A stretch of DNA of 64,000 nt from Leptodactylus fallax (Eukaryota; Chordata; Amphibia; Anura; Leptodactylidae), in assembly GCA_947044405.1 (NCBI GenBank), contig CAMRHE010001076.1, positions 1 to 64,000 on the forward strand. Reading direction: 5' to 3'. The notes under the pieces were generated by a model. It was not told where the DNA came from, did no database searches, and saw only the letters and a program-made list of their open reading frames with translations. Positions 27,501 to 56,296 of this stretch are shown piece by piece (within the stretch, counting starts at the first letter, position 1; each line of letters starts with the position of its first letter). The position numbers and the translations under genes were made by a program.

Positions 27501-27524
27501 ACTTGCATGTTTATTCCCTTCCAT
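12523..27524 (-). CDS. nap1l4: Nucleosome assembly protein 1-like 4 (histone chaperone)
   Basis: Coding exons in transcript order: 27524-27491, 25739-25640, 25309-25168, 24455-24363, 23785-23666, 22697-22626, 22152-22013, 20797-20651, 19574-19552, 19457-19338, 18610-18581, 17766-17704, 12561-12523. All phases agree and yield about 373 residues, the usual NAP1L4 length. Visible hallmarks are the N-terminal helix region (LPKAVKRRINALKQLQ), the dimerisation helix FYEEVHDLERKYAALYYPLF, the NAP fold core (DPKGIPDFWLTIFRNVDM, FHFEPNEFFTN, DPFSFEGPEIVDC), the basic IKKKQKHKGRG signal, the RERIVPRAVLYFTGEAIED segment and an acidic tail ending in AECKQQ. It binds H2A-H2B/H3-H4 and shuttles histones to chromatin. 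Exon 8 carries A7 where A6 is needed (near 20775-20781), giving a frameshift and early stop as written. The start was placed at the first Met of exon 2 because exon 1 seems non-coding. Last intron (5.1 kb) holds two 97-bp satellite arrays. Confidence 0.93.
12695..13032 (+). repeat. 97-bp satellite array 1 (about 3.5 copies)
   Basis: Units begin about every 97 bases and contain TGAGTTACATCCTGTATTAT, CCAGAGCTGCACTCACTATT and GTGTACATACATTACATTAC. It lies in the last intron of nap1l4, antisense to that gene. Identity between units is high, so amplification or homogenisation is recent. Confidence 0.95.
13365..13698. mobile_element. Foldback MITE flanked by TTAA
   Basis: Both ends read TTAAAGGGGTTG inwards. 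The left arm through GGGGGCAGTGAAAA and the right arm through GGGAGCAGTGAAAA are near-perfect complements over roughly 70-110 bases, with a short GC-rich middle. TTAA at both junctions fits a non-autonomous piggyBac-like element, though the superfamily is an inference. No transposase. Confidence 0.75.
14069..14090 (+). repeat. Poly-G run
   Basis: An uninterrupted G tract in the last intron of nap1l4. It is followed by a diverged palindromic repeat (14100-14290) that shares TGTGATTGG/CATCATG blocks with 5550-5700. Confidence 0.8.
15704..16912 (+). repeat. 97-bp satellite array 2 (about 12.5 copies, with higher-order duplication)
   Basis: Same monomer and orientation as array 1. Marker variants recur at a spacing of 485 bases (5 x 97): GGTACAGTC at 16134 and 16619, CATCTTGTATT near 16189 and 16674, CATTTCTTATCC near 16255 and 16740. 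This shows that a five-unit block was duplicated. The overlapping 75-residue frames in the array are by-products of a unit length not divisible by three. Confidence 0.97.
17128..17147 (+). repeat. Poly-T run
   Basis: About 20 T in the last intron of nap1l4; on the minus (gene) strand it is a poly-A run. No element was recognised next to it. Confidence 0.7.
17955..18180 (+). repeat. Interspersed 'GAAGAGGCTGC...TGTATAGTGGCTG' family copy
   Basis: Contains the family landmarks GAAGAGGC, CATTGTATAGTGGCTG, TGCAGCTC, GAATGGGACTGAGCTG, TGTGACC and CTCCCACCAATCAGAT, in the order also seen near 26.5, 37.4, 50.4 and 58.5 kb. It lies in the last intron of nap1l4. Class unknown. Confidence 0.65.
18755..19020 (+). 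repeat. Interspersed family copy
   Basis: Landmarks CATTGTATAGTGGCTGTGC, TTGGTATCGCAGCTCAG, TTCAATGGGACTGA, CATGCGACCAG and GACCCCTGCCGATCAGATATT occur in the usual order. It ends in a CCCCCTTTAA terminus. It lies in a nap1l4 intron. Confidence 0.65.
22790..23190 (-). repeat. Interspersed family copy, reverse orientation
   Basis: Starts with AAAGGGGTTTCTCAGGCC and ends with CCTGGAAACCCCCTTTAA. It carries the core on the minus strand (CATTCTGGTGAATGGGGC, GCTGCAATACCAAGCACAG, CACTATATAATTGTACAGC). Terminal complementarity gives it a foldback character. Confidence 0.65.
26480..26785 (+). repeat. Interspersed family copy
   Basis: Landmarks AATCAGCTGGTTGAAGAGGC, AGCATAGAGGCTGTGC, TTACAGCTCAGCCCCATTTA, CTTGAATGGGACTGAG and CATATTGATGACCTAT, bounded by AAAGGGGGA and AACCCCTTTAA ends. 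It lies between nap1l4 exons 2 and 3. Confidence 0.65.
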
Positions 27525-27550
27525 GGGCACTCCAGCAGTTGTCAGCTTTG

Positions 27551-30500
27551 CTGCAGAAGAAACAGAAAAATTTCAGGCCAAGATTTTTGATTTAAACTTA
27601 AACCACAGCTCATAGATGGCCAGAAATACAATCTTGTGTAACGTCTCTAAGACGTCTATTACAGCCACAGGTCACTTTAAGACGGCACCGAGTATGAGGA
27701 ATGATTAGTTCATTTATAAAAAGGTTATGAAACAAAGCCACTCCCAAAAAGCCGCAGCAACCTGAATCCTCATCTAGGGCACAAAAGACGTGTGTGAGAT
27801 TGAAATGAAGCAGTTCAGGCATGATGGCGTAATGTACACAGCGTGTGGATAGCACAAGGACCTGTCCAACCTGTTCAGGACTCATCTATGTTCTCATGAT
27901 ACGACCATGACCTGGTATATGGCCAGCGCTGCAGATCTACCAAAGAGCATCACATGGCAGCTTTTCATTTATGAAAGGGAGTGTCAACTTTTGCAACGTT
28001 TTGCTTTAATGTCTCAACAAGCAACTTCGCAAAATAGTGATTAAATTGAATAAAACTTTCTGATTTTTGTATAAACAGTTCCTGGGCATCTCCATGGTTA
28101 CAGACTACATACAACCCTGTGTAGTCAGATGCTGCAGTCAGGGAAGACTTCGATGTGGTCAGTACCAAATTTGGGACTAACATATACAACACTGATGCCG
28201 CACACACGAGGAAAGACTGAAAGTTACCCATTTCCTTCAGTATAACACAATGATATTCCTGACACACGGAACATTATTTGCAACTAATACATCATATAGT
28301 TCCAAAAAAAGGGAAAAGGATTCTTTAAGAACATTTTACACCAAAGTCCAAAGCCCTGAATCATCATTCTGTGTGATCTCCCATAATATTCTATACTTAA
28401 GTTATATGCGCCGTCCCCCAGTAATCACCAATGGTAACCCAAATTTCTCAGATTGGAGTTGTATATACATCTGCACGGTCAATTGCTCCCCTTAACTCTT
28501 TTTTTTCATTCCGGCATTCTATTCATGCAGAAGCAAGACTCAGTTTTTTTTCCCTGAAAAAAAAAAAAAAACCCCTCCAAAGTTCGGTCCCCTTCTGGCC
28601 CTCGGCACTGGATTTGTCTCTTGATGATTCAGCTGAATCTGTGCAGCTGATTCCACACGCTGAGGTTGTCCCTGGGACACAAACCAGACAACAGCAATAT
28701 GAAGAGTGACAACGCCGCTCAGAAGCATCTAGAATTATCGGCCTGAGGGGAAAGAGGAAGGAGGGGTTGGAGGGAGAGTACTTAGTTAGGGACATTTACC
28801 TGCTGCAGAATCCAGAAATAATGACTTATTCACAAGTCACGGTCAAGTCGCATTTTTTGAAGACTAGAGTAGTGTTTAATACATGCCCCAGTGGGGCACA
28901 CAATGACATGCAATACCCAGCTAATACCGGGGGTCATCAATCTTCTGATCAAAACAGCATTGGAAGGCAGAAATAGAAGGCTGCAGCACCTACTTCCACA
29001 AGAGGTTTTCCGTCAAAAACATTTATGACAGATCAACCACACATACCACTTCTGTTTGACTACCGGAGTCTAAGAACTAGTTTGCCCCATCCCTCACATG
29101 GGCCAGTTCGGACCAGTTAACATGGTCCACGCATTGGCCAGATTTACCAGACCACCCCAACTCAGCTGAAATGAAATGCTTAACTCCGTTCAGTTGAGCT
29201 GTTTGGGCCTGTAAATCTGGAGAATACAAGGACCGAGTTTCCAGACCAAAACATGGCAGTGTTAAACTGGGCTAAGACTGATCAGATATTAAAGGGAATC
29301 TGTCAGGGGGATTTGGGACTCTAAATCATCCACAGGTCCTTATGGATTGGGTGTTGAGTGTACCAAATCACCCCGTTATAAAGCCATCCTTGCCCGTAAT
29401 AAAAATAAAAGCTTTATAATCCCTCTGCAGTTCTTCACTGAAATAAAAGGAGTCCACCTCAGCTTTAGTGCACGTGCCCAGTACCTGCGCAGTGAAACCA
29501 GAGTGTGTCTCCTCAGCTTCAATGGAAAACTGCAATGTAAAACAAGCATTCCAAAAACACTGCCAGTGTCTACAGGTTGCATGTGGTATTGCAGCTTCGC
29601 CCACTCACTCATATGGGACTAAGTTACAATACCCAATAACTCATGGAGAGGTGTGGACCGATCTCTGGATAAAAGTTGTCGTGCATTTTAATACAGTACA
29701 ATCCACACTGGGTTCACGTCTGTCATAGGAACAGAAGAACAGACTAAACCTTAAGACAGATTTGTCTAATGATGGCAACAGATCCCGAAGGACTCCATTG
29801 ACTATATTGGGGGCATCCAGTATTTTCACCAGATGAAAAAGTCGTGCTTGCGATTTTAGATGGAATCCATAGGCTCCAAATGGATCCTCCGACGCAGATG
29901 TGAACATGACCTTAGCCTATGGCCAAAACCTTTAGAGAAGAAACAAAACAAAAAAAACAAAAAACACCATACAGTTTCACCACAACTACATGCTTAACCC
30001 CATCCATGCTGCACAGCTGCCATGTACCACAAACTATACGTATAGGGGCACTCATATGGCAAGACAAGTCAACACTACAAGTACATCCAGTCTAGACAAT
30101 CCAGGGGTCAGCAATCTTCAGCCCCCCAGATGTTGCGACACTACAGCCCCCCCACATACTCCTTTCACTTCTATGATGGTTCCAAGAACAGGAAGGCAGG
30201 TATGCATGCTGGGAGTTGTAGTTTCCCAGCAGCTTGAATGCTGATAACTGCGCTAAGCTAAATGGGCTGCACAGATACACTGTAGGAAACTATGAAAGCA
30301 GGAAACAAACTTATACTGTGTATCTTACAGAAGATTATTGAAGCTGTAACAAACCCTCTGCTGTAAGAAATATTGAATCTGTAGCCTGTGGATGTAAAGT
30401 TCAGGGTTTTAATTCACTGACAGCAAGTGAGAACTGAAACATCGTGAGAACCTGATAAAATATATATATATAAAGATTGCAGAATTATTCATCATAAGGT

Positions 30501-32708
30501 TTCTGGAAAAAACGAGTTACCATGGCGGTGAACCCACAGTGCTCTGCTGACCAGATGAGGGTGTATCTAACGCCTATCACTCTATATGGCTACAGAGAGA
30601 CTTTCCATGCAAACAAAGAAGCAGTGTTACCAGCAGGAAGCTCCACGTGTCTGTAGTAGAGCAGCCTCCTTGTCTGATGATGAGTCGGCACTATTTAAAG
30701 CCCCGCACTCTATGTCCGCCCAGCTGTCATCAAGATACAACTCCAAACATGTAGGAACACGATGGAGCGTCCCAGGGGGCCAAATAACACTGCACCAAAG
30801 TTCTCTCTCATCAGTGCCAGCTACTGTTCCCTGTTGTCAGCCACTTCAGTCTGCGATCAGAGACAGGAGGTTTTGCAGACCTGTGAGAGACCAAAGCACC
30901 TAATACTGAAGAAGGAGATACAACCATACCACTAAGAACTACTGCAGCCATTCAGGAGCCTTGAAAAGTTGAACATTGCAACCACTGCCAGATTTCCTGG
31001 GAACAGATAAAGCAAAGTTCTCAATAACAGAAGAGGGGACAACTCAAGGACTTATATACACTTGGAATCTCCTTATTTTAGCTGACAGAAATCAATATTC
31101 AATGCAGTTCCAACCATTGTGAGTGATCTGATACCCATGTAGTATTTGTACTTAGAACACTGATAGTCATAAATACCATACAACAACAAGTGCCAAGGCC
31201 ATGTGTGCCCACTGCGCCAGTCCTGACCCTATTAATAACTTCACATATGCTCCTGCAGCATATGTGCTGGAGTGATGTGCAGCATGTGTAGGATTACAGG
31301 GACCGCTAACATGACAGCTGCTGCCACTAATGCAAGGTACAGGGCCTGCACAGGGGTTCTGGATGAGACATATAGAGCAGTGAACAGGAACCTATAACCA
31401 AGAAAACCCTTATATTAGAACAGCTATGCTATTCTTGATCAAGGTTAAACAAGGGCACAACAACACATCCCTATGTTGGGGACGCCATGGTACATCTTGC
31501 TGCATGCAAAGGACAGTATGGCACCATAAACACTTGATTTATGCCAAGGATACATATCAATGTTATATGGAATAATAGACCATAAAACTAAGTAAGGGGT
31601 AAGCACCATGCTAGCTTCCTTAGCATGCCAATTAGTGCAAGAACCAAGTCCACAGAAACACCTGCTTATGTACCAGCAATTGGTTAACACGCCAGGGGAG
31701 CAGAGAGCCCATGCTCTCCCATGCTCTGGCTGTGGGCACCCGCCAGGGGGGCAGGAGGCCCCATGCTCTGGCTGTGGGCACCCGCCAGGGGGGCAGGAGG
31801 CCCCATGCTCTGGCTGTGGGCACCCGCCAGGGGGGCAGGAGGCCCCATGCTCTGGCTGTGGGCACCCGCCAGGGGGGCAGGAGGCCCCATGCTCTGGCTG
31901 TGGGCACCCGCCAGGGGGGCAGGAGGCCCCATGCTCTGGCTGTGGGCACCCGCCAGGGGGGCAGGAGGCCCCATGCTCTGGCTGTGGGCACCCGCCAGGG
32001 GGCAGGAGGCCCCATGCTCTGGCTGTGGGCACCCGCCAGGGGGGCAGGAGGCCCCATGCTCTGGCTGTGGGCACCCGCCAGGGGGCAGGAGGCCCCATGC
32101 TCTGGCTGTGGGCACCCGCCAGGGGGGCAGGAGGCCCCATGCTCTGGCTGTGGGCACCCGCCAGGGGGGCAGGAGGCCCCATGCTCTGGCTGTGGGCACC
32201 CGCCAGGGGGGCAGGAGGCCCCATGCTCTGGCTGTGGGCACCCGCCAGGGGGGCAGGAGGCCCCATGCTCTGGCTGTGGGCACCCGCCAGGGGGCAGGAG
32301 GCCCCATGCTCTGGCTGTAGGCACATGTCGGGGGGGGGGGCAGGAGGCTCCATGCTCTGGATGTAGGCACATGTCGGGGGGGGGGGGGGGCAGGGAGGCC
32401 CCATGCTCTGGCTGAGGGCACATGCTCTGGCTGAGGGCACATGTCAGGGGAACAGGAAGCCCCTGTAAAGAATGTGGACAGGGTGTCGCCCGCAGGGAGG
32501 GCTCGGGCAGCAGGCAATGCAGTTCAGCGTGTCTCCCGGCTCCGGCCTACACATGACGCTATCAGTATTTCTCACAGACATGACCCGGCGCTCCCACTAA
32601 CCCGGCCCCGCTCCCGTCCTCAGGCTCGGCCCCGCTCCCGTCCTCTGGCTCTGTCCCCCTCCTCCTCACTAGCCCACCACCCGTTACCGGCCCTCCACAC
32701 CCGCTTAC
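27551..32708 (-). other. nap1l4: First intron of nap1l4
   Basis: A 5.2-kb intron with no recognised coding exon. It contains a degraded hAT-like fragment with the 'CAGGGGTCAGCAA' end near 30098 and the common 'GCATGCTGGGAGTTGTAGTTT' core near 30205, a poly-T/poly-A pair near 28548-28572, and the 42-bp minisatellite at its 5' end. Confidence 0.5.
31690..32450. repeat. GC-rich 42-bp minisatellite (about 17 copies)
   Basis: The unit runs CCATGCTCTGGCTGTGGG then CACCCGCCAGG, a G run and CAGGAGGC. The G run varies (5-6, up to 16 in the last units), making 41-bp variants. Because 42 is divisible by three, long open frames arise on both strands (for example 331 residues on minus); these are artefacts. 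It lies between the nap1l4 promoter and the rest of intron 1, only about 250 bp from exon 1. Confidence 0.97.
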
Positions 32709-32880
32709 CAGCCGCCTCAGTTTGCCACACTCCTGCTCCTCAGCCCCAACCAGGCACGGCTCAAACACGGTCTCACTGATTGGCTAAACATAGAATGACG
32801 CAACCACGTACCCTGATGCTCATTGGTGGAGGCGATGTCACTCTCTGCGGTCACGTGATCTTAAGCCTGCCTGCCGCTAC
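32440..32880 (-). promoter_or_regulatory. nap1l4: GC-rich promoter and non-coding exon 1 of nap1l4
   Basis: A CpG-rich block with two CCAAT boxes (minus-strand CCAAT at the GATTGG near 32778 and ATTGG near 32822). On the minus strand a clear donor, GGCTG followed by GTAAGC, lies at 32709/32708. It would splice to the acceptor at 27550, just ahead of the first coding exon. The transcription start is not determinable; I place it near 32.75-32.8 kb. Confidence 0.6.
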
Positions 32881-32924
32881 CCATGTCCTATAGCTGAAGT
32901 GTCCTGTACAGGCTGCCTGATATA

Positions 32925-33612
32925 CTGGAAACTATATATACTGATATACTGTAATATTATATAGTATTATACTACATATACTGACATCTATAATGTAATA
33001 TCAGATATACTATATCATATAAACTAATATATACCGATATACTGTAATATAATATAGTATACTATACATCATAGATATCACAATATCAAATTTACTATAT
33101 AGACTGTAATATATATCATATATGAATAATATATACACAATATACTTTAATTTACCATGTATACTGTAATATCCATATATATCATACACTGTAATATGTA
33201 AACCATGCATACTGTATTATATATACTGTAATACCGTATATATGTAATATCATATATACTATATACAGTACAATGTAATATCATATATACTTCCTGATAT
33301 ACTGTAATATATATACCAATATACTTTAATATTATATACACCATATATAGCGATACCCTGTTATATGCCATATATACTGTCCAATGTACTGTAATATATA
33401 AACCATGCATACTGTACTCATATATACCATATGTACTGTAATATACTGTATATACTGCCTAATATACTGTAATTTCATATATCATATACTGTAATAAATA
33501 TATATACACTGCCTGACATACTGTAATACCATGTATTATATACACCATATATATCTTTACCCTATTATATATCATATATACTGCCCAATATAGCGTAATA
33601 TATATTATATAT
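32925..33612. repeat. Degenerate AT-rich tandem repeat (TATACTGTAATAT type)
   Basis: Short units of TATACTGTAATAT and CATATATACTG recur irregularly over about 690 bases. Both strands look alike because the unit is nearly self-complementary. It sits just upstream of the nap1l4 promoter. Confidence 0.9.
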
Positions 33613-34260
33613 GCCTCCCTTGCTCCATCCAAGGGCTCTGGTAGGTTGCATCAAAGGAACCTACCATTGGCTCCTCCGCTCTGCTCATGTATGTGGGGTT
33701 GCATGTTGCGAGTGCCAAGTTAAGTTATAGAATAGCGACCTAACTACAATATATAAATATTAATAAGTACATACATAATATAACCACACATGTCCATGTC
33801 AAAAATTGCGTGTGTGATTTCAACCTAAAATAAATAAATATATGCTGCATCTATGGGATCAGCCTATACTGGAAAGATCACAGACCGATTGTCAATGGCA
33901 ATCATATATAACAAACTACAGAAAATTAGAATAATTTGCAAAAATGTTTATTTTGTGACGATGGATAAATTTGAGTATTAAAGTACCCCAATGAGTAACT
34001 CTTTTTCAGAAATCAGATTTGCTAGTGATTACAGGGTTAAAAAAAAAATCTGAACATCCTTGTTAAGTGTTGTCAAGGTATCATGTGAAGATGTCACAAT
34101 CTACAAAGATGTTCTAGAACAAGGCCTGTGGCTGTGACATCATATACAGTAATGACACCATAATGGCATCAACGTCTATGCAAGGCCTAAGCAGAAAGGT
34201 CCGACAAGACGTGCAGACCTACAGGAGCAAGAAACAGAGCAACGCTGAAGAGAAGCCATC

Positions 34261-35345
34261 ATGAGATCTCCTAGAAGATCCCACTGTTACCAGCGGCTGC
34301 TGATTCTCGCCCCCTCCTTCTGCATGTCCATCACCACTTTTCTTCTGAACCAAATTCCAAAGAAAGTGGACAACACTGTTCAGGAATTCCAGCTTCATCA
34401 GGTCAGCATTTCTAAAAAGACGTAATGATCACGGTATAAACTTGGACACTAGAGACAAAAGGCCAACCTACACAACAGGTGACACTGATACCACGTTCAC
34501 GGCTGTGGATAGTGAAGATGTCACCGCATCCCACGTCCATGGCTGTGGATAGTGAAGATGTCACCTCATTCCACGTCCATTGCTATGGATAGTGAAGATG
34601 TCACTGTATACCATGTCCATGGTTGTGGATAGTGAAGATGTCACCTCATTCCACGTCCATGGCTGTGGATAGTGAAGATGTCACCCTATACCATGTTCAT
34701 GGATGTGGATAGTGAAGATGTCACCCTATACCATGTCCATGGCTGTGGATAGTGAAGACGTCACCGCATACCACGTTCACGGCTGTGGATAGTGAAGATG
34801 TCACCGCATACCACGTTCATGGCTGTGGATAGTGAAGATGTCACCGCATAGCATGTCCATGGCTGTGGCTAGTGAAGATGTCACCTCAGGTCAAGAGCGT
34901 GTCCTAAACTACCGGACATGACTCAATCAACTGGCTATGACTTATCAATTCTGCTATGATTGACATTGTAGCAGACATACAGGATCTTCTGTCACAGCTG
35001 AAGTCCATCCAACCCAATTCCCAGTAATCCACTACATGGATTGGTCCTTGGCACACAGACCTGTAGGTACCAGTAAGTAACCATTGACTTTCCTGTTGGT
35101 GTCAACTCAGTAACCTTAATGTATCACAAGTTCCCCTGAATGATGTATAATGGTGCCTTAGCAGCTGATAGGTCTCCAGATATGTGGATTATTGATAAAC
35201 TTACTATTTCTTGCTACTTAAAGTGTTTTCTGTTTGTTTTGCATAGAGAGCATCATCTTATGTCTTTATCATGGACCCAAGTACAAAGATCTTAGAGTTT
35301 GGACAATCAGCAGCTGGAGATGAAGATGCCACCATATGTCAATGA
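34261..35345 (+). CDS. Possible two-exon small membrane or secreted protein (79 residues), unrecognised
   Basis: Exon 1 at 34261-34401 starts ATG with A at -3 and ends CATCAG before GTCAGC. Exon 2 at 35247-35345 follows a pyrimidine-rich acceptor (TGTTTGTTTTGCATAG) in the same phase and ends in TGA. The product has a basic start (MRSPRRSHCYQR), a hydrophobic stretch LLILAPSFCMSITTFLL at residues 13-29 that could be a signal anchor, then a polar part (KKVDNTVQEF...; FIMDPSTKILEFG) with an acidic end. The intron contains the 40-bp minisatellite. It matches no family I know. It lies between nap1l4 and cars1 on the opposite strand to both. Chance open frames of this size are common, so support rests on the matching splice phase and sites. 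Confidence 0.3.
34488..34888 (+). repeat. 40-bp minisatellite (about 10 copies)
   Basis: The unit GGCTGTGGATAGTGAAGATG plus TCACCGCATACCACGTTCAT recurs every 40 bases with single-base variation. The last unit has GGCTGTGGCTAG. Flanked by unique sequence. Confidence 0.96.
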
Positions 35346-36308
35346 CATGGTAGCCACCATCTCCGAGAAAGGATTGCATACTCTGTCTCTGCCCTCACCA
35401 TTATAATGGACACTTAACGGACCTTTCCTCAGCCAGATCCATTCATAGTCCAAGTGAATGTTCTGCTGCACCTACCTCATGCCACATGTTGGATTCCAAA
35501 CCCCATCCCAGAGGAAGGGCAGTCGTTCAGCCCTGGTTTCCCTAGAGGTTTCCTCCACTGGGGGTTTTTCCTCTCCTGAGTGTTGAAGGATGACTCTTTG
35601 CGAGTCAGCAGGGGTCCACCATCAAATAATAAATAAGATGTCAGTGTATGAGGTAGCAAATAATGTGTCGGAGTCTTTCTATACTGTAGATCATTATAGG
35701 AATCCTACTGTAAGCAATAGTAGGGACTGGTAACCTTTATGGTGGTGACCAGACCAAATTCTGTTACTAACATGAAACAGGTGAAACGGGCAGATTGGAC
35801 TTCCTTATTGATACATATGTATGCAATGACCACATTTTACGGGCGTTAAGAATGGTATTATGACTAGTTAGCACCCACCCACAGAAACTGAAAAAGACAA
35901 ATCCTTGAGTTAAAGGGGTTTTCCTTAAAACTGACAGCCTTGTCCCTAGGATATGGTATCACTATTCGAATGGTGTATGTGCTTGGTATTGCAGAAGCAG
36001 GCAAGGGGGCATGATTTTGAGTTATGGAATTGCCTACCTCTGATAGGAGCTCTGATTCATGCTCCCTTGCCGGATCCTGCCTGACCCCACCCACTTGACA
36101 TTAGAGAGTCTAGTTAACATGTCAGGCACCAAAACTAACTGCACTGATCACTCAGGAATGGTGGGGGCTACAGAAAAAATTCCAACTGTGTTGGAGTCAG
36201 TGGGGAGGAGCCTATAAAAGGATGAAAAGACCCAGAGTTGTTGGTGTTGGTGAAAGGTCCTCTTTAAGTGACAAAAAAGACCCACAAAAGAGGCGATGTA
36301 ATACAGAA

Positions 36309-36314
36309 TTTAAT
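36309..36314 (-). promoter_or_regulatory. cars1: Candidate polyadenylation signal of cars1
   Basis: Reads ATTAAA on the minus strand, 225 bases after the cars1 stop codon. This gives a short 3' UTR of about 240-250 bases. Position is the only support. Confidence 0.35.
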
Positions 36315-36538
36315 AATTTGTCATTGGCAGTATATAACTAGTGGTTTAATCCACACTGCTGATGATTGTACAGTGATAACAGTCAGGCTGGTAGAGGTAA
36401 AGCGCAAGGACCTGCACAAAACCACGCATTTAATGGACCCCTGGGGGCCCTTCAGGCGCTGTTACATCATGGCCATCGGCAGGAATGCGCAGTAATAAAT
36501 ACAGTTTGTTCAAACACTTCTGTCACCGGGTTTATCCA

Positions 36539-54923
<18,385 letters not shown>

Positions 54924-54959
54924 CCCGATCCCTGCTCAGATTCTGATGCAACCATCAAC

Positions 54960-55050
54960 AAAACGTGTCCGGAAGTCCATCCCGCGCTCACTTCCGGTGC
55001 AGCCGGTTACCAGGCAACCACCGCGCTGCGGCCTACATGGGAGGAGGTGA
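54960..55050 (-). promoter_or_regulatory. cars1: cars1 promoter with ETS sites and an X-box
   Basis: GC-rich block just upstream of the cars1 ATG. It has two ETS-type sites (CCGGAAG 54969-54975; ACTTCCGG 54990-54997), common in housekeeping promoters, and a near-perfect palindromic RFX X-box GGTTACCAGGCAACC at 55005-55019. On the plus strand ATGGGAGGAG followed by GTGAGC (55036 onward) could be the first exon of a divergent transcript. Confidence 0.55.
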
Positions 55051-55169
55051 GCTGTCAGCCTGGCTGTAGAGTGGAGCGGCCTCCTGAGGTGTGTGCTCTG
55101 TACGGGGCAGTAAGGCTCAGCTGCTACCTGTGGAGGTGTGAAGTGACTAACATGACATATCCTAAAGCC

Positions 55170-56296
55170 TTTCACCCAGCTTTCCTAGAGTCCTGAATTA
55201 CAGGTTCGTTTTAGCAGGGATTTATAAATAATTACACATATTTACCATTCCTGAGTTTTGGAAAATCATATCTTGCTGCATTGTCACCCAGCCTTCCTAG
55301 AGCCCTGACTCTGCAGTGTTTCCATAAATAAATTTTCTGATTTTAGGAAAGCTGGGTGACAGTATAGCCCTGTTCCATCTCTTACAGCATTGTCACCCAG
55401 CTTTCCTAGTACCATGAATGACAGCTGGGATTGTTACTCTACATAATTAGGTTTATCATTCCTGAGTACAGGAAAGCTGGGTGGTAGTCAAAATGCCATC
55501 CATTGCCATTACAGCTCTTCTAGTAGCTGCCACCCAGCTTACCTGGGTCCTGACTCATAAATCTGCAGATAGATATAGGAGAGAATATATAAGATACATA
55601 GGGGACCACTCATTTCTCTTATATAACATTTCTAATTCTAGGAAAGCTGGGTGACAGTTCGTATGGCCCCATTTCATCTATTACTCCTTTGTCACACAGC
55701 TTTCCTAGTGTCCTGAAGTCTACTACGTTATAATGAATACAGAAGGGCATGTTTAACTACATAACTAGGCAAGTTTGTCATTTCTAAGTCTGGGAAAGCT
55801 GGGTGTGTATAACAGTGATAACTATTACAGTTTTGTCACCCAGCTTTCCTATAGTCCTGAAACCCAGATATACTAAGTAATACAGGAAAGCTGAGAGACA
55901 ACCATTGCTAAAGCTATAATTTAATACTTATTGGTTGTCAGACAGCTACTCCAAGCCCCTAAATGTAAAATCAGCCAGGTTTACATCTATATACCCCCCA
56001 CCATATTACTGTCAGTATTCTAGAAAAGCTGGGTGACAATGCATGTGGTCCCTGTAATAGTGCCTTTGTGGGTTAGCACCCAGCTTTCCTAGAGTCTCAG
56101 CCTGCAGATCTGTGTAGTGATATTGACGTTCCAGGCAAACATCACTACAGGAAGAGAAATATTTGCTGTCCAGGAATATGGGAAAGCCGAGTGACAGTTT
56201 ATAGCAATGGCAGCCATACCTGTTTAACCCATGGAGGGTCAGAAGTTCCCCTTATACGCTAGGATAGTGCTTTGTCACTGAGCCTTCCCTACATGT
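55170..56296. repeat. Cluster of CACCCAGCTTTCCTAG motifs in alternating orientation
   Basis: Forward copies near 55172, 55283, 55392, 55529, 55690, 55834, 55935 (degenerate), 56074 and 56271 alternate with reverse-complement copies (AGGAAAGCTGGGTGACA) near 55344, 55469, 55638, 55791, 55882, 56020 and 56177. After the first two forward copies the orientation alternates strictly. Sequence between motifs is poorly conserved and spacing varies from about 45 to 110 bases. No open frame is shared. Confidence 0.85.

Noticed and set aside
12523..27524. nap1l4 as a pseudogene because of the frameshift in exon 8
   Set aside because: Every other exon, splice site and the natural stop are intact, and the change is one base in a homopolymer, as in the kinase gene.
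31445..32517. Long frames of 199-331 residues on both strands with repeated CPQPEHGASCPPG-type units
   Set aside because: Produced by the 42-bp minisatellite, open on both strands at once; frame changes with G-run length; no promoter or start logic.
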